DNA of 57,981 nucleotides from a virus. The notes beneath the pieces were generated by a model. The model saw nothing but the letters and a program-made list of their open reading frames with translations. It made no database searches and had not been told where the DNA came from. Below, piece by piece: positions 16,329 through 24,726 of the stretch; the stretch's first letter is position 1; each line of letters starts with the position of its first letter. Location of the stretch: positions 1-57,981 of IMG/VR virus record IMGVR_UViG_3300020439_002263; one strand, 5' to 3'. The position numbers and the translations under genes are program-made.

Positions 16329-18574
16329 AATGTTGCCGGGTAGCGGTAACGCATCCCGTTAGCTGTGAAAGTGCCCCGTTCTTTCAGATACTTTTCTGTA
16401 TTTTTGGATCTTTCTACAGCCTTCCCGGCCTCTTCACTCAGTTTTAAATCCTCCATAGCGCGTCTCTCGTTCCTGATCACACTAGCTGCTCGCTGAATCT
16501 GACCCACCGAAAGTATGGGATAATCGCCTACTGCCGTTCCATCAGAAGTAGACACCAAGTAGAGGTCCCCCGGTAAGGGGGTTACTTCTATATCGTCATC
16601 ACCCACGCCGTACCGCCGAACGAGAGCCTCTAGAGCGTCCTCCATAGTGGCCTGCCACTCAGTCGGTGTATAATCATGGGGTACGGGGATTATCCTACCT
16701 TTAACCGGAACGTGCGTCCGCTTAAACTCGTCAACAGCCCGCTCTACTAAAGTTTTATCCACGGGACGTCCTGTTGTTTGAGCCAGTAGGCGGGTTCTAT
16801 CTCTAACCCAGTCTTCAGCCATGCGACTGTCCTCATCAGGAATATCCTCAGTTTTCACCCCGAACCAGCCATCTCTTAAACGGTCCACGACGTCAATTCC
16901 AGAAATAGCAGCTTCTACTTGGTTGTCCAGCCTACGCTTCTCTAGCGGTGGCCGGGTCATGGCCTGTGCAGCGTTAACAAGCGCTGTCTCCACATCCTCA
17001 CCGGAATCAATGCCCAGTAAGGTGTACTCTATAAAAGTACGGGACCTCTCATCATTTACGTGCCTAAATGCGGTATCATCTCCGATTGTCCTGATGAACT
17101 TCACCCGCTCGACGAGCTCTTCAGGGACTTCACCCCGCTCAGCTATGTTCTTAATAGTCCCGAGATTATACATACCAGTAAGTCTAGACCGCCACGCAGG
17201 GTCTACGATATTATTACCGTCTAAGAACCTCGCATATTCGTTTAGACTCTTTTCAGGGCTATCCGGATAACGGTCCGAGAAATACTTTTGAGCAACCTCC
17301 AAGGCACCCTCGATCACCGCAGTTCTTGTTAGGGTTATATCGCTGCCGTCCACCGGATTCTGGAAGGTCATATCCTGAATCTCCCACCCCCGGCTACTGA
17401 GAAGCGCTTGAAAAGCCTTATTAATAACATCTGAACGTAGGAATTCCTCAGCAGCCTGAGCCTTGAGATGCATTTCCTCCCGCTCTTGGCGTTGCTGCGT
17501 CGCTCTCATGTTAATCAAAAGCGCACGGCGATCGCTCTCGCGAAGTCTTGTATCATTCAAGATCGCGGTCTCTGAAGTCGATCCTTCCGCGATAGCTGTA
17601 TCGTAAGGGATTAGGACGTTCTTTATGTATTCGTCCCTAGCTTCGCGCATGGCAGCTGTTAGATCTTCAGTAGCCCTTCTGCCAGCTTTAAGTCGTGCCG
17701 TATTCAGGGCGTCAGCGTATTGGGGAATATGTCGAATAGAAGGGGTACCGTTCTCCCACCGGTCAGGGATAGCGTCAATCAACTCCGGTAAGCCGTTATC
17801 TATAGCTACCCGTGTCAGGACTTCTGTCATCGCCGCGTTGACACGCGAGCCGTCCCCTCCGTACAAGGCGAAAAGTTGTTCCCGCCAAGCTTTCCAATTT
17901 ATAGCACCCCTAACGGCGTTAGCCCTTAATGTCTCTACCCCTACCTGATCACCGTCCCGAATTAATTCAGCTAGCTGGTCGGCCTGTTCTTCCAACGCAG
18001 CGTCTACCTCCGATTTAAGGTCAATAGAGAGATTCGCCAGTCTGTTTTGCTCAACAACAACCTGCTGCTTCTCTACTAATTCTTTACGTTTTCTCTCCCT
18101 ATACTCAGCCATTCTGGGGACGAGAACTTCAGCAGCGAACTCATCATCTAAACCGCCATACCTAAGCATGAACTGCTCGTCTAATACTGCGTCAAGCTCA
18201 TCAGGCGTTAACTCATCGAGACCTAGCGAGTTTATATGATCATCAATGTCCTTAACATCCTGCGCCCAAGCCGCCTTAGCTTCTAATTGCGATACAGCCT
18301 TTGCGTAGGCAAGATCTTCACTGACACGCTCTCTATCTACTTCACCTATTTGATAATCTGTTACGCCCTGTTTAAATGCGTCGAGATCCGCCCGCTCCGT
18401 TTCCCTTTGTACAATCTTCCGGGCCAGACCAAAAGCGGAAGCCAGAGCTTCTGCGGCGACGGAAGCGTCGTTAGTAGACCTCACATTAAGAGGTGCCACC
18501 GCCTGCAACGCAGGGATTCCTCGCGACTCCTGTACGTTTACCCTGCGTGTTTTAAGCTTAACATCACGACTCAT
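16325..18574 (-). CDS. Internal virion protein, T7 gp15-like position
   Basis: This is a 749-residue, highly charged and mostly helical protein. I prefer the ATG at 18574, which has GGAAGG at a workable distance; the ATG at 18580 abuts it. It overlaps the genes on both sides, as 14-15-16 do in T7, and matches T7 gp15 (747 residues) in length. T7 gp15 is part of the ejected internal core that forms a periplasmic channel. I see no enzymatic motif. The identity rests on order, length and composition. Confidence 0.72.
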   Translation of the reverse strand: MSRDVKLKTRRVNVQESRGIPALQAVAPLNVRSTNDASVAAEALASAFGLARKIVQRETERADLDAFKQGVTDYQIGEVDRERVSEDLAYAKAVSQLEAKAAWAQDVKDIDDHINSLGLDELTPDELDAVLDEQFMLRYGGLDDEFAAEVLVPRMAEYRERKRKELVEKQQVVVEQNRLANLSIDLKSEVDAALEEQADQLAELIRDGDQVGVETLRANAVRGAINWKAWREQLFALYGGDGSRVNAAMTEVLTRVAIDNGLPELIDAIPDRWENGTPSIRHIPQYADALNTARLKAGRRATEDLTAAMREARDEYIKNVLIPYDTAIAEGSTSETAILNDTRLRESDRRALLINMRATQQRQEREEMHLKAQAAEEFLRSDVINKAFQALLSSRGWEIQDMTFQNPVDGSDITLTRTAVIEGALEVAQKYFSDRYPDSPEKSLNEYARFLDGNNIVDPAWRSRLTGMYNLGTIKNIAERGEVPEELVERVKFIRTIGDDTAFRHVNDERSRTFIEYTLLGIDSGEDVETALVNAAQAMTRPPLEKRRLDNQVEAAISGIDVVDRLRDGWFGVKTEDIPDEDSRMAEDWVRDRTRLLAQTTGRPVDKTLVERAVDEFKRTHVPVKGRIIPVPHDYTPTEWQATMEDALEALVRRYGVGDDDIEVTPLPGDLYLVSTSDGTAVGDYPILSVGQIQRAASVIRNERRAMEDLKLSEEAGKAVERSKNTEKYLKERGTFTANGMRYRYPATL

Positions 18575-18576
18575 GT

Positions 18577-19053
18577 TCATCCTTCCGGTATTGACAGTCT
18601 CTTCAACCGCTCCGATGTATTAAAATTATTATATGCAGTATACCCGGCATCGGCTATTTGAAGACCTGCTGACAGGACGTTCGGTTTTCTAATACTAGCG
18701 AAGGCCGAGCCGATAGAAGCTTCAGAAGCACGATTATTGAAGAAGCCTTGCTTCCTTATAGTAGCTAAGTCTTGATTCTGCTGGCTAAATGAATTCATGA
18801 GTTGAGCCTCAAAGGAAGGCCCCCGGACACCAGCCTCGCCAGCAGCAACTAGCATTCGCGCCCTCTCCTTCCGCGCTTGTTTAACCCGCTCTCCCATTTG
18901 CTGTTGTTCTCGGGCATGGAGCTCCTCAGCTTGAGCCTTACGCTGCGCGTTAAGCGCCGCCGCCTGCGTATTTGCCGCTTGAATCTGCGAATACGTGCTC
19001 GCCCCCGCGCCCGCGATAGCTAAAGCGGTCATGACTGTAGAGACTTCACACAC
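18577..19053 (-). CDS. Internal virion protein B (T7 gp14-like)
   Basis: The GTG at 19053 follows AGGGAG at 8 nt and gives a product beginning MCEVSTVMTALAIAGAGAST, like the MC...AxxxG start of T7 gp14. The 158 residues hold an N-terminal hydrophobic Ala/Gly segment, then a Gln/Ala/Arg-rich coiled coil (AQRKAQAEELHAREQQQ). gp14 is thought to form the outer-membrane pore during T7 ejection. The gene overlaps the GNAT-like gene upstream and the gp15-like gene downstream. Confidence 0.78.
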   Translation of the reverse strand: MCEVSTVMTALAIAGAGASTYSQIQAANTQAAALNAQRKAQAEELHAREQQQMGERVKQARKERARMLVAAGEAGVRGPSFEAQLMNSFSQQNQDLATIRKQGFFNNRASEASIGSAFASIRKPNVLSAGLQIADAGYTAYNNFNTSERLKRLSIPEG

Positions 19054-19532
19054 GGCGATAACTCCCTAAACGATGCGTATTGAATGAATAAACAACGGCC
19101 GTGACCGAACTCAGGATCAGCGTGTATGGGGTGGAACCCGAGCCGCGTCAACCACCGTAGCGACCTTACGTTTCTGTAATCTATGAAGTTAGTCAAGATA
19201 CGATACCTTCCATGCATAACACGGATGTACTCGGTAGAATACTTCCAGACCTGAACCTTGTATTCATGCATCCGTGGAGTTCCAAGCAACCAGACAGCTC
19301 CTGACTCTACTGAGCCTTGGATAAGAGGCGCCGCACCGAACATGCACAGGGGGGTATCGTCTAACAACCCTGTCCATCTTAAATCATGATCTGAATACGA
19401 AAACGAGCTAAGTAAAGCCTCATAAGGCGTAAGCCCCGACGAGGCTTTTACTTCATCCACATCCTGCTGTCTTAAATTATGCGCTAGGTATTCAACATGC
19501 TCATACTCCGCAGGGACTACCTCGACACGCAT
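19029..19532 (-). CDS. gp13-like protein with GNAT fold
   Basis: This 167-residue protein starts at the ATG that overlaps the tail-tube stop (TGATG), with GGAG 6 nt before it. The pattern LRWTGLLDDTPLCMFGAAPL, then WLLGTPRMHEY, then RSLRWLTRLGFHP is the beta-strand/helix layout of GNAT N-acetyltransferases, and the RSLRWLTRLGF end is typical. Proteins in the T7 gene 13 position, needed for virion assembly, are related to this fold. Whether it acetylates anything is unknown. The pyrophosphate-loop motif is not clear. Confidence 0.7.
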   Translation of the reverse strand: MRVEVVPAEYEHVEYLAHNLRQQDVDEVKASSGLTPYEALLSSFSYSDHDLRWTGLLDDTPLCMFGAAPLIQGSVESGAVWLLGTPRMHEYKVQVWKYSTEYIRVMHGRYRILTNFIDYRNVRSLRWLTRLGFHPIHADPEFGHGRCLFIQYASFRELSPCVKSLQS

Positions 19533-21733
19533 CACAAGCTCCGCGCCCGGTTGTAGTAAAACGCCTCGAACTCGGCGCTTTGAAACACTGATTGTACATG
19601 TGCGTCATTTATTAAACTTACTTTAGCTACCTTGGAATCGCCGTATACTTGAAAGGCATAACGGCCTGTATGAAAGACGGGCTCCCCAATCTTGAGGGAG
19701 CTCTCCCCCAAGGACTTACCAGTAAATTCAGAGAGCTGGGCAGGTACAACGCTCTCAACAAGCGGGTCAGTACCGTAAGGGGCGACCTCCGTTTTAAAAA
19801 ACGCGGTGTCTGTATAATATACAACGAAAGTCCTCAGCATCAATCTCCCGGTTGTTACCGCCTTATCGCCGTTCATCATGAACTGCTCGGAGAATGTATA
19901 CCTCATGGTATAGCCTTGGCCGGCCCATACAACTTTATCTGCATGGTTTCCCGGTGCTCGAATAGTTGTAGGACTAATCCACTGATACTGAGAAGGGTCA
20001 ACCAGGGAAAGAACTTGACCAGCGAACCCAGAACCACGTACCAGTCGAAATCCCGGCTGGTTAACAGGATCTACCTGATAAGGAAGTCTCCATTCTGTAT
20101 AGTCCCCAGATGAATAATATGTACCAACGACAGCCGTCAGCCGGTCTAGAAGAACCTGTCTATTCAAATCTCCTGTGGTGGCACCAGACTGAAGATCGGC
20201 TTTCTCTAAGAAAACACCCTCGCTTCTCTCTATCAAGAGATACAGTTCATTGTCCAGAACCTCTATAGAAAGGATTTTATCTGTAGAAGGTAGTTCCCAG
20301 TAGGACCACGCCGATTGGGCTTTTCCCCCTTCATTCCAGAAGAATTTATAGACATACAGGCGGTTAGGTGTATCGGCTGATAGAGCGAACAATACATCCT
20401 CGTTCGCGTTTCCTGTCATTTTAATAACATTCTTAGGTAAATAACGAGGGACATGGGCGGTGATGTCGGCAGCATCTGTGGAGTTCGTATCACCGTCATC
20501 TACGAAATACTCACGGACCCGACTGTAGTTACCGGATTCTGTCACGAAGTAGACGTCGTTACCTATAGGCACAGGACGTACTTTAGTGGACATCTCATAG
20601 TCCGTAACCGTGTCGATAGAAACACTGGAAGGCGTGAGTAACTGATCAACGTTCAGGGCGAACTGTGTCTGATCTGCAAACAACATCATGTTATTGTTAA
20701 AGGGTACTGCGTACTTCAGAAGTGAGACTTTAGTTGATGAAACAGCTACATCAACCACGTCTGAGTCAAGTAGGTCCGTGACGGTGTTGCGCCAGAAGTT
20801 TCCGAAGTCGCCCGCACATGAGAACACCACGTTCTCGTCAGTAACAAAGCCCAGCCTGTTCTTATAGTAAAAAACGTCTTGTATAGTCCTCCCAGCGAAA
20901 GACGGGACGGGATTAGATACTTCGTCCCCGTACCGGCGGACGTCCCAAGCGAACGGTCTGAAAGAGAACGTACCGTCGCTCTCCCTGACTAGAGCATGAG
21001 GCATGGTAGTTTCGTCAAACGCAGTGCTGTTACCCGGGGCATGTGTTTCTTCCCATACACCTCCCCGGCGAACGACATAGTAGGCTCCAAAAGAATCCTC
21101 GTCGTAACCGGCAACTTTCCAAAGATCCCCTTCCATAGGTGCCGGATTATCGCCCGGCTTAGGTAGATCATTGAAAGTTTGAACTACACCCCGGTAGGTA
21201 CCGTAAGCGGGGTTGTAATACCTTAGTTGATTTATAAGAGATGCTTCTAGCCGACCAAGTACTCCATCCCGTCTTGGGGATACCCATTCATTAAGGTTGG
21301 CAGGGACGCCTGTGGGAGCATCCTTAGTCTCTACCTTTATAGTCTTATTAACGACGAACGTATAATCAGCGATAGAAACCAACGCGAACGACTGGGATAC
21401 ATCGGTATTCCCTGTAACCAGATAGCTTTTACCTAGTGGGAAACTGACAACTTTTTCACTACCGTTGGTGTCGAAGACTTTTAAGTCCCCCTCAAATACA
21501 ACAACAATGTAACGCTCGGCTGTGTCGCGATTAATCGTGTGTATAAAAGCGCCATTAAACGGCGTCGCGCCCACTTTAGCGATATGCTCCAGCGGTGGAC
21601 GCTTCCGCAGTCCATCTGCTACTGTTCCGTAGGCATTTATCTGCTCTTCACACTGCGAGGGAAGTCTCAGTGTCGCAGGCTGCTGACTGACGCCATTGAA
21701 CAACGCAGGTAGCTGACGGCTAATAAGGGCCAT
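19532..21733 (-). CDS. Tail tubular protein B (T7 gp12-like nozzle)
   Basis: This 733-residue protein lies between tail tubular A and the gp13-like gene. The start (ALISRQLPALFNGVSQQPAT) is characteristic of gp12-type proteins, where a GVSQQP motif is common. The body is beta-rich with PFAWDVRRYGDEVSNPVPSF and FYYKNRLGF, also family signatures. gp12 forms the nozzle of the short tail and binds the fibres. GAGGTGAGAT precedes the ATG. Confidence 0.92.
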   Translation of the reverse strand: MALISRQLPALFNGVSQQPATLRLPSQCEEQINAYGTVADGLRKRPPLEHIAKVGATPFNGAFIHTINRDTAERYIVVVFEGDLKVFDTNGSEKVVSFPLGKSYLVTGNTDVSQSFALVSIADYTFVVNKTIKVETKDAPTGVPANLNEWVSPRRDGVLGRLEASLINQLRYYNPAYGTYRGVVQTFNDLPKPGDNPAPMEGDLWKVAGYDEDSFGAYYVVRRGGVWEETHAPGNSTAFDETTMPHALVRESDGTFSFRPFAWDVRRYGDEVSNPVPSFAGRTIQDVFYYKNRLGFVTDENVVFSCAGDFGNFWRNTVTDLLDSDVVDVAVSSTKVSLLKYAVPFNNNMMLFADQTQFALNVDQLLTPSSVSIDTVTDYEMSTKVRPVPIGNDVYFVTESGNYSRVREYFVDDGDTNSTDAADITAHVPRYLPKNVIKMTGNANEDVLFALSADTPNRLYVYKFFWNEGGKAQSAWSYWELPSTDKILSIEVLDNELYLLIERSEGVFLEKADLQSGATTGDLNRQVLLDRLTAVVGTYYSSGDYTEWRLPYQVDPVNQPGFRLVRGSGFAGQVLSLVDPSQYQWISPTTIRAPGNHADKVVWAGQGYTMRYTFSEQFMMNGDKAVTTGRLMLRTFVVYYTDTAFFKTEVAPYGTDPLVESVVPAQLSEFTGKSLGESSLKIGEPVFHTGRYAFQVYGDSKVAKVSLINDAHVQSVFQSAEFEAFYYNRARSL

Positions 21734-21749
21734 ATCTCACCTCACCTCA

Positions 21750-22349
21750 CTAATTACGGTAGAAGAACACCCCGTTGGTGTCGCTGCTGTTTCTGAAGAT
21801 ATTCCTATCTTTAGTTCTGGCCTCCATCCGCGTTAAAAGGGCGAATGCTTCGGTCTCGTGGAGATCGGTAAACCTAAACAGGATATCCGACCCGATCACC
21901 TGAGACTGGAAGATCCTAGCCGCTCTAGTAGCGATGTAAGTCCGAGCTGCCTGCGGGATAGCCTCAAAATCCATAGCCCAAATTATATCACATTCGACCG
22001 GGCTTTTATTTATTTTAAACGTATGATTCTTACGATCATACAACATTAACTGCCCGCCGTTGTCTCTAACCACTAGATCTAGACTGGGATCACTAGGATC
22101 TACGCTGAGCGAACCTGTGGGGACGTTTATATAACCGTTGACGTCCACAGAGAGTGGATAACGTTTATCTGTATTAAAAGACCACCCCCGGTTGAGGACT
22201 TCGCGGGTTGTGTTGTCCAAGGCCAGCGTGGCAATGTTTACATCCCGAATGCCTGTGACATCTAGAGAGTTCACTGGGGCTTGACCAATACTCGCCAACA
22301 TACCGTTGACAGCATCTAACTTAGTCATAGGGGAAAGGGGGTTGATCAC
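21750..22349 (-). CDS. Tail tubular protein A (T7 gp11-like)
   Basis: I chose the GTG at 22349, preceded by GGAGAG at 7 nt. The 199-residue product carries MTKLDAVNGMLASIGQAPVN near its N-terminus, the AVN.ML.SIG..PV motif of gp11-type proteins. TREVLNRGWSFNT and the C-terminal LTRMEARTKDRNIF also fit. gp11 forms the ring between portal and nozzle. It lies directly after a terminator that follows the capsid gene, as in T7. Confidence 0.9.
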   Translation of the reverse strand: MINPLSPMTKLDAVNGMLASIGQAPVNSLDVTGIRDVNIATLALDNTTREVLNRGWSFNTDKRYPLSVDVNGYINVPTGSLSVDPSDPSLDLVVRDNGGQLMLYDRKNHTFKINKSPVECDIIWAMDFEAIPQAARTYIATRAARIFQSQVIGSDILFRFTDLHETEAFALLTRMEARTKDRNIFRNSSDTNGVFFYRN

Positions 22350-22360
22350 AGTAGCTCTCT

Positions 22361-22390
22361 CCAAAAATAAAGGGGGGCTATAAACCCCCC
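22361..22390 (-). terminator. Terminator after the capsid gene (T7 T-phi-like)
   Basis: Read leftward, GGGGGG, a TTTATAG loop and CCCCCC are followed by TTTATTTTTGG. This strong stem and U-rich tail right after the capsid gene match the position of the T-phi terminator after T7 gene 10. Confidence 0.8.
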
Positions 22391-22402
22391 AGTACTAAAG
22401 TG

Positions 22403-23350
22403 TTACAGTATTTTAATCTCAACAGCACACTTAGTGAGAATAGGTCCATGACCGACAGCATATTCGGCGATCATCAGCGTCCCACGACGGCGTGGATCCC
22501 ATGCCGTCTCGAACCCGAGTCCCATGAGCTGTACGGTACCTACAGCCGCTTCAGTAAACACGACTGCCACAGTGTTTGTCATGTCAATACGATAGTCTAC
22601 AGGCAAGCTCGTGTTCGTGCTGTCGTTAACCCCCCAAGGGAAGGCATTAGATTTAACAACTTCAACCCCACCAATCATGGAGAACTTGCCCTTACTATAA
22701 GAGCCGTCTCCGTCAACGTCACGGTTGAGGATGAGTGTCGGTTCCTGCGCGAGCAGATACCACTGAGCAGGACGCACAGCGCAGTTGACCTTCACGTTAT
22801 CAACGGGGACGTCTTTTTCCTCCATCGTCTGTTTAGCTGTCCAAATGGAGCCAGCAAGAGACAGAGCATTAGAGTTTGCGTCGGCGTCAACGATAGCGCT
22901 CCCTCCCTGATCCCCCGTAAAGAGGGCGGCGCCGCGAGCAGCACGAATGAGGTTACGTGCGATGTTCTTATCATACTGGGTAGCAAGGAATTGACCCTGC
23001 TCATCAGAATAAACACTGCGCACATCATAGTGATTCATCGCCTCATCAATAGAAGCAATGAAGACGTCCGACACGAGCAGGTCGTCGATGTTGATCACTA
23101 CTTCAGTGTGGGAGATAGCCCGCCCAGTGAGTTCCTCACCGGGGGTATGATACCCACCAGATGCCTTAAATACAGCAGGGAAGCTCGCGCTCTTCCCGTG
23201 CGTAATCGTACGCTGGCGAGTCAGTTCTTTCAAAACAACGTTAGTTTCAAAAGCAGTAAGCACTTCGCCAGCGTATACTTTTTCAAAAAGGGCTTTATCG
23301 TCGCCTGTTTTATCGACTTGGCCCAAGCGAGATGCAGTTGCGTTAGCCAT
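22403..23350 (-). CDS. Major capsid protein (T7 gp10-like)
   Basis: I chose the ATG at 23350; the product begins MANATASRLGQVDKTGDDKA, like gp10-family proteins (short MA- start, then G.GQ..). It has 315 residues, near the 345 of T7 gp10A. The HK97-fold elements are suggested by FPAVFKASGGYHTPGEELTG, then DDLLVSDVFIASIDEAMNHYD and the C-terminal MGLGFETAWDPRRRGTL. It forms the icosahedral head. The gene sits between two hairpins. There is no sign of a T7-type 10B frameshift extension, since a terminator follows at once. Confidence 0.92.
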   Translation of the reverse strand: MANATASRLGQVDKTGDDKALFEKVYAGEVLTAFETNVVLKELTRQRTITHGKSASFPAVFKASGGYHTPGEELTGRAISHTEVVINIDDLLVSDVFIASIDEAMNHYDVRSVYSDEQGQFLATQYDKNIARNLIRAARGAALFTGDQGGSAIVDADANSNALSLAGSIWTAKQTMEEKDVPVDNVKVNCAVRPAQWYLLAQEPTLILNRDVDGDGSYSKGKFSMIGGVEVVKSNAFPWGVNDSTNTSLPVDYRIDMTNTVAVVFTEAAVGTVQLMGLGFETAWDPRRRGTLMIAEYAVGHGPILTKCAVEIKIL

Positions 23351-23504
23351 GTGTGATTCCGTTATTGTTGTTATAAGGTTGGAACAATTATAAATGCCCG
23401 AAATTTTCTCCACACCACGCTAAGGTTATCCTCCGCAGAGGGCCTAAGATGTCGTGTTGTCTGTGGGGCTTCTGGTGCGGGTGATCAGTCCGCATTAATG
23501 TGAG

Positions 23505-23546
23505 AGTAAAAAGTAAGCGGCCCTTCGTATATTGTCATAGGGCCGC
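23505..23546 (-). terminator. Hairpin with U-run between scaffold and capsid genes
   Basis: Read leftward, GCGGCCCT (23546-23539) pairs with AGGGCCGC (23524-23517) and is followed by TTACTTTTTAC. It sits in the 278-bp gap upstream of the capsid gene. A full terminator there would starve capsid, so partial termination, a processing site or a stabilised 5' end is more likely. I see no other gene in this gap. Confidence 0.6.
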
Positions 23547-23628
23547 CAGAGTCCCGGTAAAGAGTCAACCGAGACAGGAAGAGAGAGAGAGATTTTTATA
23601 TCAACTAGAGGGTTCGTTATCGCTAATA

Positions 23629-24516
23629 CTAACTACTGAAGAGATCAATACCAGCCTTCGCTGAGCGGTCAATTTTAGCGGCTACCTCATGCCTAAACGC
23701 CGGGTCCGTTTTATACTTCGGACTCCGCATATCCTCCATCATCTCCGCTCGGCTCTTATATACCGATATAGGTCCACTTCCGCCTGTGATATAATTATCA
23801 GGCTCCACATCAGCCTCGTTTCTGTAACGAGCGAGTAACCCTTTAACGGCGAAAATAGCGCTATCAGTATTCACGAGTGCATTATTATACGAAGAGATCT
23901 CTTCTGGGGATAGGTTCTCAGACGCCCATTTCACCAGCTTATCATACTGATCTGCGTCAACGCCGGCGGCTCTAAATACCACGTCGACTTGAGCATCAGT
24001 CTGAGCTTTTGCTCCTGCAATATACTGATCCACCATTGCACGAGAGAAGCCAGTCTTCTCAAGCGCCGCATAGGTCTCTTCGGAAAGAGCCCCCGTGTCG
24101 GCGAACTCCGCCTCCGCAGCGGCTCGTAACTCGTCAAAGGATGAGACTACTTTCCCCGGGGCGTCCCCTTTATTCTGATCGACCCCCGCACCGTCATCTC
24201 TAGAGCTGTTTTGTGATTGCTTAGAGCGGGCACTCTCCAACTCAATATAAGACTTCAATAAGGCATCTACGTTTATAGTACCCTTCTCTGCGTCCCAAAA
24301 CTTATCGGGCACGTGATCCGGCTTTGTGGACTTGTTCTCTTCAGTATTTGTTGATTGCTCACCCTCCGACTTGGTCACAACGACTGTGTTACTATCCTTA
24401 TCCGTTCTACGGAAGGTGATATCTGCCTCTTCAGCCTTTTTTACCATTACAGTCTCGTGCTCATCGGCGTCGCCAATAGAGCGGCCTTCACCCATCGGGA
24501 TGTTCATCTTAGCCAT
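23629..24516 (-). CDS. Scaffold protein (T7 gp9-like)
   Basis: This 295-residue acidic, Lys/Glu/Asp-rich, low-hydrophobicity protein lies between portal and capsid, the gene 9 position; T7 gp9 has 307 residues. The middle (DHVPDKFWDAEKGTINVDALLKSY) is a recurrent motif of podovirus scaffolds, and the C-terminal third is helical and basic. It directs prohead assembly and leaves before packaging. Confidence 0.88.
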   Translation of the reverse strand: MAKMNIPMGEGRSIGDADEHETVMVKKAEEADITFRRTDKDSNTVVVTKSEGEQSTNTEENKSTKPDHVPDKFWDAEKGTINVDALLKSYIELESARSKQSQNSSRDDGAGVDQNKGDAPGKVVSSFDELRAAAEAEFADTGALSEETYAALEKTGFSRAMVDQYIAGAKAQTDAQVDVVFRAAGVDADQYDKLVKWASENLSPEEISSYNNALVNTDSAIFAVKGLLARYRNEADVEPDNYITGGSGPISVYKSRAEMMEDMRSPKYKTDPAFRHEVAAKIDRSAKAGIDLFSS

Positions 24517-24525
24517 TTACAACCC

Positions 24526-24726
24526 CTAACTACCTCTACGAGTACGTAGGAACTTAGGATCAACATCGACCCTAGTCTCGATAGCATCCCCATTCGCTAA
24601 TTTACTGACTACATATTCGCTACCGTCATCTCTTTTCTCAGGTTTGGATGTTGACACAATGGGGTTGGGTTCTAGGACAGGTGCGTCCAAGCTACGTACT
24701 TTACGCGAAGGTTTAGCGTTAGCCAT
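24526..24726 (-). CDS. Small protein between portal and scaffold
   Basis: This 66-residue basic and Pro-rich protein begins MANAKPSRKVRSLDAPVLEP. Its ATG overlaps the portal stop, with AGGAG 6 nt upstream, and its stop lies 9 nt before the scaffold start, so it is translated as part of the head operon. I recognise no family. A minor head or assembly factor is possible. Confidence 0.6.
   Translation of the reverse strand: MANAKPSRKVRSLDAPVLEPNPIVSTSKPEKRDDGSEYVVSKLANGDAIETRVDVDPKFLRTRRGS

Noticed and set aside
22361-23350. A T7 gene 10-type programmed frameshift giving a longer capsid form
   Set aside because: A terminator hairpin follows directly after the stop, leaving no room for a frameshift extension.
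22400-23356. A 318-codon open frame on the plus strand opposite the capsid gene
   Set aside because: The minus-strand capsid has clear family motifs and neighbours in T7 order. The plus frame gives a Cys/His/Arg-rich sequence without motifs, as expected of an antisense shadow.
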